Assembly: GCA_963765625.1 (NCBI GenBank)
Contig: CAVXXD010000005.1
Location: 124,001 to 188,000 of the forward strand
Length of the DNA stretch: 64,000 nt
Direction: 5' to 3'
From: CAVXXD01 sp963765625
GTDB lineage: Bacteria > Actinomycetota > Geothermincolia > Geothermincolales > Geothermincolaceae
A program made the translations under genes and the position numbers. The notes beneath the pieces are model-generated. The model was not told where the DNA came from. It was given only the letters and a program-made list of their open reading frames with translations, and did not search any database. Of the stretch, positions 9,184 through 18,142 are shown one piece after another; position 1 is the stretch's first letter; every line of letters begins with the position of its first letter.

Positions 9184-10814
9184 CTATTGCCACTTGCGCT
9201 GCTCGATCAAGCTCCTTCAGGCGCTTGACCCGCTCCGGCTTGATCTTGGAGAAGTCAAAATCGGCCTCGGCCGAGTAGAGGGTGTTGTCGGCTACCTGTC
9301 CGGGGTCGAGGCCCCTGGCTGATGGCCTGCTGGTACTTGCTGAAGTTGCCGGCGACCGGGCTGAGCATCTTGCGCACGCGCGGGTCCGAGGTGAACAGCG
9401 GCTCCATGCAGTTCTCGATGGCGGCGATGTTGACGTCGATGAAGATGGGCTCCAGAGTCTCGCGGTGCTTGCGGTTGCGCGGGTCGTACTGGTAGACCAC
9501 CTCGCAGTGGCACCAGGTGTTGTTCTCGTAGGGCACGAAGTAGGGGTTGTCCCCCAGGTCGTCCAGGATGTCTTCCCGGTCGATGTAGGGCTGCTTGAGG
9601 TCCGCGATGATGTCTCCCCAGGCCACCTGGGAGTCCAGGGCGTCGTTGCGGTCCAGCGCGGTGGAGAAGGACCCGCCCGCGCGGAAGACCAGGGCCGGGA
9701 TGGTGCCGCGGACGAAGCTCAGGAAGAGCATGGAGAAGAAGTCCTTGATCTTGGTGGCGTCCATGGCGATGCCGCCGTGCTTGGCCACGATGGCATTCAT
9801 CACCTTGATCTGGTATTCCATTTCGCGGTCGGAATTGCCCGCCATCAGCAGGGCCAGGGTGAACTTGAAGGAGTCCCTGATCATCGACTTCACCGCGGTG
9901 GTCTTTTTGATGATTTTCATGAGGTGCGGGGTGAGGATGTTGAAATAGCCGCCGAAAGCGGTGCGCAGGGCATTGTAGGAGATCTCCGCCTCGCCCAGCT
10001 CGTACATGGCGTCCGCGAAGCTCTGCTTGTCGGGAAAGAAGCACATGTAGAAGCTGATGCGCTCGGGGACTTCCTGCTTGGCGTCGAGCATGATACCGTC
10101 GAGCTTCATCTCCGGGGGCCCGGGCCAGTTGTAGAGCTTGAGGGCGACACGGGTGAATATCCCCAATCCGCTCAGGGCCCCGCAGGAACCGCGCATGATG
10201 CCGCGCAGGGAAGGCCCGGGGCCGTCGCCGTTGAACCAGTCGCCGCTCGAGCCCAGGGTGCCCAGCCTCAGCACTTCCCCGTCGGGCAGGACCCACTCCA
10301 CTCCCAGCAGGTTGCGGGCGGAGTAGCTCATGTAGACGGAGTCGTGGCCCACGCCCCAGCCTGACGAGGCGCTGGCCAGGGGACTGCAGTTAGGGCCGGC
10401 CCCGATGATGTGGGTGTTCAGCCCGACCTTCATCGCCTCGGCCTGCAGCTGCGCGCCGCAGACGTAGGGCTCGATGACGGCGTACATGTTCTTGGCGTCG
10501 AGCTCCACGATGCGGTCCATGCGGCGCAGGTCCACTATGACCACGTTCTCCATGGTCGGCCCGGCCCAGGCTCCCCAGCCGGTGGAAAAGGCCCTGAAGT
10601 GCAGGCCGTGACGGTTACAGGTCCGCACCACTTCCTGCACTTCCTCGGTGGTGGAAGGCAGGACCGCCGCCACCGGGCGGATGACCCAGTTGCTCTCGGG
10701 GTTGTCGTTGTTGGTGGGCTGCCAGGTGTAGCCGTCCAGCACCGCCGGTTCGCGGCTGACGTTCTCTGCGCCCAGGGCCGTTACGAATTCGTTATATGCA
10801 TCGTCTTTTATCAT
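9184..10814 (-). CDS. FAD-linked oxidase, GlcD/VAO type (copy B)
   Basis: A close tandem paralogue of the next gene downstream: long stretches such as VEWVLPDGEVLRLG and RGIMRGSCGALSGLGIF are identical. The start is the ATG at 10814 behind AAGGAGCGATATTAAG. The open frame runs further upstream, but that extension is a shadow of the neighbouring gene. Frame breaks near 9310 and 9215 separate the C-terminal end (ADFDFSKIKPERVKRLKEL) from the rest; after correction the stop is at 9184, only 11 bases before copy A. A Rossmann-like FAD-binding half and a C-terminal cap half are both present. The pair may form a heteromer or serve two related substrates. Confidence 0.8.
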
Positions 10815-10837
10815 CTTAATATCGCTCCTTGTATGGC

Positions 10838-12100
10838 CTAGGCACCGGCCGACATCAGGGCCAGCTCGGTCAGGTCGTACACTTCTATTCCGGCCGAGCT
10901 CTCCTCCACTGCGTCGCGGAACATCCGCAGGCACCAGGGGCAGGAGGTCACCAGGGCTTCGGCCCCGGTGGACAGCGCCTCCTCGATGCGTTCCATCGCG
11001 GTCCAGTTGGCGAACTCGGGAAAGGCTTCCAGCACTCCTCCGCCGGCACCGCAGCACCAGGCATATCCCTTGATCCGCTCCATCTCGGTCAGTTCCAGGC
11101 CGGGGATGGCCTCGATGAGATTGCGCGGCGCGTCGTAGACGCCCTTCTTGCCGGTGCGCTTCAAGTTCATGGGACGAAGCAGTTTGTCTTCCTTCCAGTC
11201 CCCGGTGTAAGCCTCGCCCTTACGGCCGAGGTGGCAGGGGTCGTGGTAGGTGACGACCTTGGGGATATTCTTGCCGAAGCGGAGCTTGCCCTCATCCGCC
11301 AGCTTCTCCAGGTACTGGGTGATGTGGTAGACCTCAACGCCCAGGTCCTTGTGCGTACGAGGGTAAAGATAATTGAAGGCGGCATAGCAGTCGGAGCATG
11401 CCGTAACCAGGACGGATGCCCCCGAGGCCTTGACCCGGGAGAGCATGTCGTCCATGAAGTTCTCGGAGTCGCCCTGGTAGCCCAGCTCGTAAGCGCGGCC
11501 GCCGCAGCAGGCTTCGTTGGCGCCGGCTATGCCCACGTCCACTCCCGAGGAAGTGAGCAGCTTGACCGCACCCCGCACCGTCTCCCACAGGTCGGCGTCG
11601 TAGGAATAACGGCAGCCGGCGTGGAAGAGCACTTCCGCCTGGTCCTTGCCGACGTCCTTGACCTTGAGCCCTTCGGCCCAGTCGCCGCGCTTGGCCTTGG
11701 GCTCGCCGAAGACGTTGTCTTCCTTCTTGAGGGCGTCGATCATCATCATGTGCTCCGGGAGGAGCTCGCCCCCTTCAACGCAGTAGGCGCGCAGTGCCAG
11801 CAGCACGTCGGTGAGGTCGATGTCATCGCGATAGACCTTGCAGGCCGTGTCACAGGCTCCGCAGAGCTGGCATGAATACACGATATTAGCGATGCTCTCG
11901 TTCAGCTCGGAACGGCCGGTGATCATGGACATGCCCATGATCATCTTGCCCGAACCGGAATAGGCGTGGAGGTTGTGCTTGGTGATGGACGGGCAGTTCT
12001 TGGCGAACCTCCAGCTCTTGATCTGGTTGAAAGGTACCCACTTGCAGGACGAGCAACGCGAGCAGCCTTCCATGTCCCTCAGGTTATCTACCAATGCCAT
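10838..12100 (-). CDS. Iron-sulfur oxidoreductase subunit with two CCG domains (GlcF/HdrD-like)
   Basis: A 420-residue electron-transfer subunit. The N-terminus binds one or two [4Fe-4S] clusters: CSRCSSC with a later NCPS, and the classical CQLCGACDTACK. Two cysteine-rich CCG domains follow, each with a lone Cys, a Cys-Cys-Gly and a Cys-x2-Cys: first FHAGC, ACCGG, CSDC; then YHDPCHLG, WCCGAGG, CPWC. The same architecture occurs in GlcF, LldE and HdrD. A GGAGG site eight bases before the ATG fixes the start. It sits between three FAD-linked oxidases and downstream of etfAB, so it probably links the flavin centres to quinone, Etf or a disulfide acceptor. Confidence 0.85.
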   Translation of the reverse strand: MALVDNLRDMEGCSRCSSCKWVPFNQIKSWRFAKNCPSITKHNLHAYSGSGKMIMGMSMITGRSELNESIANIVYSCQLCGACDTACKVYRDDIDLTDVLLALRAYCVEGGELLPEHMMMIDALKKEDNVFGEPKAKRGDWAEGLKVKDVGKDQAEVLFHAGCRYSYDADLWETVRGAVKLLTSSGVDVGIAGANEACCGGRAYELGYQGDSENFMDDMLSRVKASGASVLVTACSDCYAAFNYLYPRTHKDLGVEVYHITQYLEKLADEGKLRFGKNIPKVVTYHDPCHLGRKGEAYTGDWKEDKLLRPMNLKRTGKKGVYDAPRNLIEAIPGLELTEMERIKGYAWCCGAGGGVLEAFPEFANWTAMERIEEALSTGAEALVTSCPWCLRMFRDAVEESSAGIEVYDLTELALMSAGA

Positions 12101-12103
12101 CTT

Positions 12104-13587
12104 CTACACCTCCTCGAAACATAGTTTGCCCCGGTTCATTACCCCACCGGGATCCAGCATTCCCTTGACCATTTTCAGAGCCTTGACCGAGTCGGGGCAG
12201 CGTGAATAGGCCACCTCCGCCCAGTTGCCGTAAGGCCGGGAGAAGAAGGCGCCGGCATCCGCCAGGGCGGCGGACGCTTCGCGGTCGATCTTGTCGACCT
12301 TCTCTTTTTCCGCCGCGTTGGCGGGATCGAAGAATAGGTTGAACTCGAGGTGACAGTTGCGCCCCATCTGGATGGGCTGGATGTAGGTGCCCATCTCGCT
12401 CCCGGGGTAACCGTTCTTCTCCAGTATCCCGCTCATTATCGACTGCAGTCCCGATACGCGGTCCATGGTGGTGATGAAGAAGATGTCGCGGAACCCGCCT
12501 TTGGGCCTTTCCTTCCAGAACGGCTCGGGGCAGGGATTGTCCAGCAGCTCCAGGAAGCGGGTGGGGGTGGTCCCGGGGATCTCGCGTACCGGCACCACTC
12601 CGCACTGCTGAGCGGCGGCGCCCACGTCTTCCTCCAGGTAAGCCACCCGCTCGTCGGGCAGGTACTCATAGCCCGCCAGCACGTAAACCAGGGTGTAGGG
12701 GGCCTGGCGCGAGGCCAGGTCGGCTATCCTGGCGGGATCGCCGGCCAGCATGCAGGCCAGGGCGTAACTGTCCAGGATGAGGTGCTCGTCCGTCTGCTTC
12801 GGCCTCAGGACCCGGTAAGAGAAGTCGATGAGCTTGCCCAGATCCTTCTCCTGGACGAAGAAGAGCTTGCGGGCGCGGGGTTTGACTTCGAGCTTGACGG
12901 TGGCCCAGGTTACGATGCCCATGGTCCCCTGCGAACCCTGCACCACCCGCACCAGGTCGGACTGGGCCGGCCCCAGGGGGTTCTTCTGGGCATGCCCCGC
13001 GGCCAGCTGTTGTTCGATGGTTCCCGGGCCCGCGGCCGAGCCGGTTCGGAAGAGCTCCCCGAACCGAACCAGACCTCGGTGCAGAGCAGAGGGTCGTTCA
13101 TGTCCCAGTGGTATTTGGGAGTGGTTATGGGCTCGCGCTCCAGTTCGGAAGCAAGGACCGATTTGGTGGTGCGTGGCAACAGGGGCGTCAACATGCGCAG
13201 CCCCAATGAGTCCACCGCTTCCTTCAACTGCCCGAAGGTAACACCGGGCTCGATCATGGCCACCTTGTTGCGGCGCTCCTTGCGGATGATCTTGTCCATG
13301 CCCGAGAGATCGACCATCACCGCGCCCGCCATGGGGCGGGAAGCCCCACTGACGTGGGGAGGGCCCGACGAAACGGGGACCAGGTTGAGGTCGACCTCGT
13401 TGGCCAGCTTGACCAGCTCGCCCACCTGGGCCGCCGTGGACGGCCTGACCACCAGGACAGGCAGCTCTTTGCTGCCCGGCGCATAGGCGGAGAGGACCGC
13501 GGCTTCGCCACTCACGCCCCCCTCGCCTACGATATCAACCAGTCTTTTTTTCAGGTTCTCGATGCCAATCTTTTCTGCCAAGTCCAT
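12104..13587 (-). CDS. FAD-linked oxidase, GlcD/LldD type (third member), frameshifted
   Basis: A flavoprotein of about 490 residues, distinct from the tandem pair downstream. The N-terminal part has VVRPSTAAQVGELVKLAN and the FAD-binding stretch VPVSSGPPHVSGASRPMAG. A single-base break near 13055-13065, at FGSGE, separates it from the C-terminal part (VVQGSQGTMGIVTWATVKLE), which is characteristic of FAD-linked oxidases. The C-terminus has LDPGGVMNRGKLCFEEV, the usual family ending that closes over the flavin. It stops three bases before the Fe-S subunit gene starts, so the two are almost certainly translated together as a GlcD/GlcF-like pair. Confidence 0.8.
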
Positions 13588-13619
13588 CTCCTCCTAGTTA
13601 TCCGTAACGGCCTTGCGCC

Positions 13620-14057
13620 TCAACGACCGCGGCCGGCGGTGGAGAGGACCTTCTCCTTGCGGGAAGCAAGGAGGCCTTTGAGCTGTTCTTTCAAGGGGGG
13701 CAGGGTCCCTTCGGATTTGGCTATGGTCCGCTCCAGGAACCAGGCCATGCCCTTGACTGACATCTTGTGGACCAGGGCTACGTCCATCAGCTTCGACATC
13801 ATCACCATCATCTTTTCGTTGCCGGCGAGCTTGAGCATGAAGGTGGAATGGTTGAGAGCCTTGTCCATCTTCATGACCGTCTCTTCCTTGGCGTCGTCCA
13901 TATGATTGATGAGTACCTCCATGTTCAGCCCATGCTTCTGGATCACCTCACCGAGGGCCTCTCCCATGATGACGTTCATCTTGTCGAAGAGCCCCGTCCG
14001 GTAAGCCTTCTCCATGACGGAGAACATCAGGTCCGGATCGAATGCCAATTGGACCAA
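13620..14057 (-). CDS. Small helical hypothetical protein in the Etf operon
   Basis: A 145-residue protein without a recognised family. It is predicted to be mostly alpha-helical, unusually rich in Met and Lys (KMNVIMGEALGEVIQ, EKMMVMMSKLMDVALVHKM) and basic at the C-terminus. There is no signal peptide or cysteine motif. It lies between etfB and the FAD-linked oxidase and is transcribed with them, so a role as a small subunit or assembly factor of the complex is possible but unproven. No frame break is visible. Confidence 0.65.
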   Translation of the reverse strand: MVQLAFDPDLMFSVMEKAYRTGLFDKMNVIMGEALGEVIQKHGLNMEVLINHMDDAKEETVMKMDKALNHSTFMLKLAGNEKMMVMMSKLMDVALVHKMSVKGMAWFLERTIAKSEGTLPPLKEQLKGLLASRKEKVLSTAGRGR

Positions 14058-14131
14058 CCCCTTTCTTCTCTACGCACTCTTTCTTCTAAACAGCTCTCTC
14101 ATATAAGGCCTCACTGCTCCGCCCCTCGAGC

Positions 14132-14932
14132 TCAGATGACCTTGTCGTCGCGCAGCAGCGCGGCCAGTTTGGCGCCGGCATCCTCGGGGCTCTCCCCTTC
14201 CACCAGGCGGCATCGCCGCTCGCGGTTGGGGGCGGCCAGCGCGGTTATCTCGGTCAAACCGAGGCTTCCCGGATCCACGCCGAGGTCGGCAGCGGCCAGG
14301 TTCTCGGTCGGGAGGGTCTTGGCTTTCTTGATGGCCATCAGGCTCGGGTAGCGCAGGTCTCCCACCTCATGGCTGATGGTGACCAGCAGAGGCAGGGAAG
14401 CCTCGACCACTTCATAGCCGTCGGGCAGCATGGTCTCGATACGGACTTTGCCGTCGGTGACTTCGACCTTGCCGGCTACGGAAACGGCGGGGAGGTTGAG
14501 GAGCTGGGCCAGCCCCAGCCCGACCTGCCCGGCGTTGGTGTCGGCCGCTTGCCGTCCGGTGAGGATGAGGTCGAAAGGCCCTACCTTGTTGACGGCCGCC
14601 GCCAGGACCGATGCCGTGGCGAAGGAGTCGAGGGCTTCCTGGTCGCAGGAGGCGTCGTCTACCGTTACCAGCCTGTCGGCGCCGGAGGCCAGTGCTTTGA
14701 GCATGACCGCCCTGGAGAGGTTGGAGCCCACCGAAAGGAGAGTGACCGTGCCGCCCACCGCTTCCTTGACGCGAATGGCCGCCTCCAGCGCGTTCTCATC
14801 GAAGGGAGAAAGCACCGGGGGAATGCCTTTAGGTATGACTTTCTTCGCGGAGGAATCCACCTCGAAAGCGGAAGGAGGGCCTTCCGGGTCGGGAACCTGC
14901 TTGACACATACCAGGATGTTAAGTTCCGCCAT
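14132..14932 (-). CDS. etfB: Electron transfer flavoprotein, beta subunit
   Basis: A 266-residue EtfB. The start MAELNILVCVKQVPDPEG is family-typical; I use the ATG at 14932 because the open frame upstream runs into etfA. The segment DLILTGRQAADTNAGQVG is the EtfB signature around the AMP or second flavin site, and the PYPSLMAIKKAK-like stretch (RYPSLMAIKKAK) marks the C-terminal region. EtfAB accepts electrons from flavin dehydrogenases; in anaerobes with lactate or acyl-CoA dehydrogenases it can bifurcate electrons to ferredoxin. The FAD oxidases downstream favour the dehydrogenase-linked role. The gene is only five bases from etfA. Confidence 0.93.
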   Translation of the reverse strand: MAELNILVCVKQVPDPEGPPSAFEVDSSAKKVIPKGIPPVLSPFDENALEAAIRVKEAVGGTVTLLSVGSNLSRAVMLKALASGADRLVTVDDASCDQEALDSFATASVLAAAVNKVGPFDLILTGRQAADTNAGQVGLGLAQLLNLPAVSVAGKVEVTDGKVRIETMLPDGYEVVEASLPLLVTISHEVGDLRYPSLMAIKKAKTLPTENLAAADLGVDPGSLGLTEITALAAPNRERRCRLVEGESPEDAGAKLAALLRDDKVI

Positions 14933-14937
14933 GTTAA

Positions 14938-15930
14938 TCAACCCCCCACTATCGCTTTTACTTTGGCACTGAAGGCGGGGAGCACCTGCTGCCATTCACC
15001 TACCACGCCATAGTCGGATACCTTGAAGATGTAGGCCTCGGGGTCCTTGTTGATGGCCACGATAACCTTGGAGTCGGACATGCCCGAGAGATGCTGGCTG
15101 GAGCCGGAGATAGCTACGGCCACGTAGACGTCAGGCGAGACGATCTTGCCGGTGATGCCCACCTGCTGGGTGGAAGGCCACCAGCCGGCGTCCACCGGGG
15201 GACGGGAAGCGCCGACGGCGGCGCTTAGCGAGCGGGCCAGGTCGCGCAACTGCTCGAAGGCCTCCGGGCCGCCCATGCCGCGGCCGCCGGAGATGATGAC
15301 CTTGGCCTCTTCCAGGCGGATATCCTCTCCCACCTCGGCTACCTTCTCCTTGATGTCTATGCGGGGCGCCGGGGCAGAGAAGTCGACCTTGACCACCTCG
15401 CCCTGGCGGGAAGCGTCGAGCGCCGGCGGGTCGCCGATGCCCGGCCGCACCGCGGCGACAGTCGGTCCACCCTTGGCGATGTACTCGGCCATGGCGTTGC
15501 CGCCGTAGATGGGCTTGGTGCAGACCACTTCGCCGTTCTTGAAGCCGATAGCCACCACGTCGGTGGTCAGCCCGGTCTTGAGGGCGAAGGCCAGCCGTGG
15601 CGCCAGGTCCTGGCCGATGGTGGTGTTGGCGATAAGAATCGCGGAGGGCCAGGCTTTCTCGTCCATGATCTCCTGCAAGGCCGCGACGTGGACATCGGGG
15701 TTGTACGCCGCAAAGGCATCCCCGTCCACCGCGAAGACGGTGGCGGCTCCGGCCTGGGAAAGGGTCTGGGCCACGCCGTCAAGACCCTTGCCTACCACGG
15801 CCGCCTGAAGTTGCTTGCCGGCGGACGCGGCCAGTTTGGCGCCCAGTCCCATCAGTTCCAGGGTGGTCTTGTCCAACTCACCCCGCGGATTCAACTCCGC
15901 AATTACCAATACTCCTTCACGTTCTGCCAT
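14938..15930 (-). CDS. etfA: Electron transfer flavoprotein, alpha subunit
   Basis: A 330-residue EtfA and the first gene of the minus-strand operon. The N-terminal domain starts VLVIAELNPRGELDK. The C-terminal FAD-binding domain is very clear: GGRGMGGPEAFEQL, GASRPPVDAGWWP, QVGITGKIVSPDVY, AISGSSQHLSGM and INKDPEAYIF, which includes the Arg and the flavin-contacting Ser/Gln/His residues. It ends normally with VGG near the stop. The 5' region carries two spaced inverted repeats, described separately, that may control the whole seven-gene operon. Confidence 0.95.
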   Translation of the reverse strand: MAEREGVLVIAELNPRGELDKTTLELMGLGAKLAASAGKQLQAAVVGKGLDGVAQTLSQAGAATVFAVDGDAFAAYNPDVHVAALQEIMDEKAWPSAILIANTTIGQDLAPRLAFALKTGLTTDVVAIGFKNGEVVCTKPIYGGNAMAEYIAKGGPTVAAVRPGIGDPPALDASRQGEVVKVDFSAPAPRIDIKEKVAEVGEDIRLEEAKVIISGGRGMGGPEAFEQLRDLARSLSAAVGASRPPVDAGWWPSTQQVGITGKIVSPDVYVAVAISGSSQHLSGMSDSKVIVAINKDPEAYIFKVSDYGVVGEWQQVLPAFSAKVKAIVGG

Positions 15931-15976
15931 CTGATTTCAACCCTTTCTGTCCCTGCTGTTATCCAATCTTAATACT

Positions 15977-16026
15977 TTTCTGACGGTTAGTCATCTTCTT
16001 TTTTCAACTTTCTGACCACTCGTCAT
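15977..16026 (-). promoter_or_regulatory. Tandem inverted-repeat operator upstream of etfA
   Basis: Two copies of TTTCTGAC, five bases, then GTCAT lie at 15977-15994 and 16009-16026, exactly 32 bases apart, or about three helical turns. Each holds a perfect TGAC-N5-GTCA inverted repeat. They are 47-96 bases ahead of the etfA start, where a dimeric repressor would bind. The regulator is not encoded next to them. Confidence 0.55.
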
Positions 16027-16165
16027 GTCTCTGCAGGTCAGAGGCTTCCCTACTCAGGAAAACCCCTGTTTTCCCGGTGATCTCGTTCAGGCAGGCAGGG
16101 CACAGGCTGCTTCAGAGATCATCGACACCGGCGGCAAGAGACGGGTGACCGCATTTGTCGGAATA

Positions 16166-16179
16166 TATGATATATCATA
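16166..16179. promoter_or_regulatory. Perfect 14-bp AT palindrome
   Basis: TATGATATATCATA is perfectly self-complementary and lies in the AT-rich part of the etfA/M48 intergenic region. It could be an operator or part of a promoter. No matching second copy was seen in the window. Confidence 0.35.
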
Positions 16180-16243
16180 ATTACTTTGCGCCGGAAAATA
16201 TTTTTTCAGGGTGGCTGAGGCAGTTGTGCGACCACGCCCGTCC

Positions 16244-16336
16244 TCATGGGGCCGCGCCGACCGCCTGGCCACCGATATCCGCGGTTAAAATAATAAACTG
16301 CGGGAAAATCAAAATCCAGACCAGCGAGAAGAGCAT
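16244..16336 (-). CDS. Possible 30-residue hydrophobic peptide
   Basis: A minus-strand frame reads MLFSLVWILIFPQFII followed by a short polar tail and a stop. It would form one membrane helix. No good ribosome site precedes the ATG, and a stop codon lies 13 codons upstream, so it may be a remnant of a longer membrane protein or simply chance in AT-rich DNA. Confidence 0.2.
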   Translation of the reverse strand: MLFSLVWILIFPQFIILTADIGGQAVGAAP

Positions 16337-16405
16337 GCCGACAGCCTTGCCATATCTGAAAACACAGAGGCACTAGCGTGCAGAGTGGAGCCGCTTACGT
16401 GCGTG

Positions 16406-17278
16406 TCACACTGGAGGGAGGTATGTCTCTTTTCTGATGTTTTCCATTCGGGCGGCAATTGAGGGTTGGAAGTCCATCATTCCCCTAACTCCGCCGGGGG
16501 GCGCGAAACAGGCGTTGTCCAGAAATGCCAGACGCGAACTGATGTTGCGTTCCCCGGCCTTACACAACGCGCCGATCAAGCCCTCGGGATATCTGGTCCA
16601 CTCAACGGCCGTTTCGTCGGCCAGGTAATCCCTCTCGCCCAGGGTGAACCCCCAGTAAAGAGAGAGTATCGTTCCCAGAAGGTAGAAAGAAACCGCCGGC
16701 AGCAGTAGCCCGATCAATATTATCGCGAAGACATCGCCCGAAACAACGGACCAGAGCCGGTAGGCATAAGTATTTATAGCGCCGAAGGGCATGATCAGCG
16801 AACCTAGCTCGGCATCCCCGTTCCTCAAGTGCGCCATCTCGTGCGGGTGCAGTTCACGGGCCATCCCCTCCGTGCAGAAAACCATATCCGGCCGGTGCCG
16901 TACCGATGTCATGGAGAAGGCGTTTACGGCATCGTCTTCGATGAGCAGCAAGTGCGGTGCCTTCCTGCCGGCCGCGATGGCCAGGTCCTCCGCGGCGCTG
17001 CTTAACCTGGGGAATCGTCCGTCTTCAAGGGGTACTGCACCGGTCGCCCGGCAAACGATCTCAGTATTGGAATAGATGATCGTCAGAAGGAAAGTGAGCC
17101 AGATACCGAGCGAGGAAAGAATGACGACAAGACCCGCGTAACCCGCCGCGGCGATAAAGACATAGCCGAGTGGGATGAAAAGGGCACAACTATAAAAAGC
17201 GATATAAACCAGGAAGACCACCCTGCCAGTAAGGATCTTTCTGCGATTGGCGCGGATATCGTCATCGATCATGTCCAT
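16406..17278 (-). CDS. M48 (HtpX-like) membrane metallopeptidase
   Basis: A 290-residue membrane protease. Two hydrophobic segments at about residues 19-45 and 46-70 precede a cytoplasmic or lumenal domain with VNAFSM, the zinc motif HEMAH at 146-150 and the third ligand Glu at 222 in YLADETAVEW. A second membrane pair lies at about 180-212. This is the layout of HtpX/Ste24-type M48 peptidases, which clear damaged membrane proteins. An in-frame ATG two codons downstream (17272) is an alternative start. It is transcribed alone; the upstream gene ends in a strong terminator. Confidence 0.85.
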   Translation of the reverse strand: MDMIDDDIRANRRKILTGRVVFLVYIAFYSCALFIPLGYVFIAAAGYAGLVVILSSLGIWLTFLLTIIYSNTEIVCRATGAVPLEDGRFPRLSSAAEDLAIAAGRKAPHLLLIEDDAVNAFSMTSVRHRPDMVFCTEGMARELHPHEMAHLRNGDAELGSLIMPFGAINTYAYRLWSVVSGDVFAIILIGLLLPAVSFYLLGTILSLYWGFTLGERDYLADETAVEWTRYPEGLIGALCKAGERNISSRLAFLDNACFAPPGGVRGMMDFQPSIAARMENIRKETYLPPV

Positions 17279-17352
17279 CCCCCATGCCGGAACCGACGCA
17301 TAGGCGTAATGATATCATCCGGAAGGGCAAACCGGATTACCGGCATTCAAAA

Positions 17353-17373
17353 GGGCGGGCCTGGGGCCCGCCC
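17353..17373 (-). terminator. Rho-independent terminator of the DUF5684-like gene
   Basis: A perfect 9-bp GC stem (GGGCGGGCC and complement) with a three-base loop lies 26 bases past the stop of the minus-strand gene. On the minus strand it is followed by TTTT. Confidence 0.75.
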
Positions 17374-17398
17374 CATTCTTTCCAGATCAGGATAATCC

Positions 17399-18025
17399 TT
17401 AGGTCGCCGGCGGCGGTGGAGGTGGAGGTGGTGGCGGGGGCGGGGGCGGTGTCTGGCCCGGCGGTGGCGGGGGCGGGGCATAACCTTGAGGGGGCGGGGG
17501 CGGTGGTGCGTACCCCTGCTGCGGCGGTGGTGCGTACCCCTGCTGGGGCGGGTAATATCCCGGGGCCACGGCAGGCGCAGCTTTCTGGTAATAGGCTAGC
17601 GGCGTGCCCTCGCCTATAAGGTACATGATGACGAAGTTGACGATGGGGATAATGGTAAGTATCCCCCACCAGCTCTCCTTGCCCATCCGTTCGGCGATCT
17701 CCATCCACAGCATGATCATCATCACGAACACCACTATGGGGCAGATGAAGGACCCCAGCAGCATGACGATGAAGAAAGTCGCGTCCTTGCCGGCCAGCTC
17801 GCACATCATCCAGTAATTGGCGATGGGCACCCAGGCCATCCAGTTCTTGTCGTACCCCATCTTCTTGCCGATGCGGTACAGCAGCCAGCCGGTCAGAATG
17901 TAGAAGCCTATCGCCAGTGCGAAGACGATTAGAACGATGGCGATAACCGCCCCCGCACCAAGCTCATCACTCGAACTGGAAGAGGCCCCGGTCAGCAACG
18001 CCAGCATCTCAAGCATCCGCATCAC
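17399..18025 (-). CDS. DUF5684-like membrane protein with proline-rich tail
   Basis: A 208-residue protein with four predicted membrane helices at about residues 25-50, 60-75, 80-107 and 117-137, containing the family-like motif KKMGYDKNWMAWVPIANYW and WWGILTIIPIVNFVIMY. The C-terminal 70 residues are low-complexity QQGYAPPP repeats ending in a run of prolines. The function of this family is not known; such tails often scaffold protein contacts near the membrane. The proline run comes from a (GGN)n DNA tract that is prone to slippage. The gene is transcribed divergently from the alcohol dehydrogenase. Confidence 0.75.
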   Translation of the reverse strand: MMRMLEMLALLTGASSSSSDELGAGAVIAIVLIVFALAIGFYILTGWLLYRIGKKMGYDKNWMAWVPIANYWMMCELAGKDATFFIVMLLGSFICPIVVFVMMIMLWMEIAERMGKESWWGILTIIPIVNFVIMYLIGEGTPLAYYQKAAPAVAPGYYPPQQGYAPPPQQGYAPPPPPPQGYAPPPPPPGQTPPPPPPPPPPPPPPAT

Positions 18026-18072
18026 CCTTTCTTCCTTGACTCTGCCTTACTCTTACTCTGCCTTGCTACAAT

Positions 18073-18078
18073 TATAAT
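18073..18078 (+). promoter_or_regulatory. Candidate -10 box for the alcohol dehydrogenase gene
   Basis: A consensus TATAAT lies 65 bases upstream of the start codon. TTACTC at 18047-18052 is only a weak -35 match with an overlong spacer, so an activator may be required. Confidence 0.35.
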
Positions 18079-18142
18079 CCCCTCGGACCGGATTGATAAC
18101 CGCCCCAGGTGGGTAACAACATTATGGAAGGAGGGCAAGGAT

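Larger units (their letters stand above)
15931..16405. other. Intergenic region with operators and no convincing gene
   Basis: This 475-base gap is more AT-rich than its surroundings. Besides the two operator motifs and the palindrome listed separately, it has a 7-bp hairpin (GGAAAAC, CCCT, GTTTTCC) at 16057-16074. The only coding-like signal is a 30-codon hydrophobic reading frame on the minus strand, listed separately. I see no homology-grade gene. Confidence 0.6.

Noticed and set aside
10829..11875. 348-codon plus-strand open frame opposite the Fe-S subunit gene
   Set aside because: The minus strand encodes clear cluster and CCG motifs; this frame has no domain and is an antisense shadow of high GC codon use.
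17400..17545. GGN-rich short tandem DNA resembling a CRISPR-like or minisatellite repeat
   Set aside because: It encodes the proline-rich tail of the DUF5684-like protein; there are no spacers.
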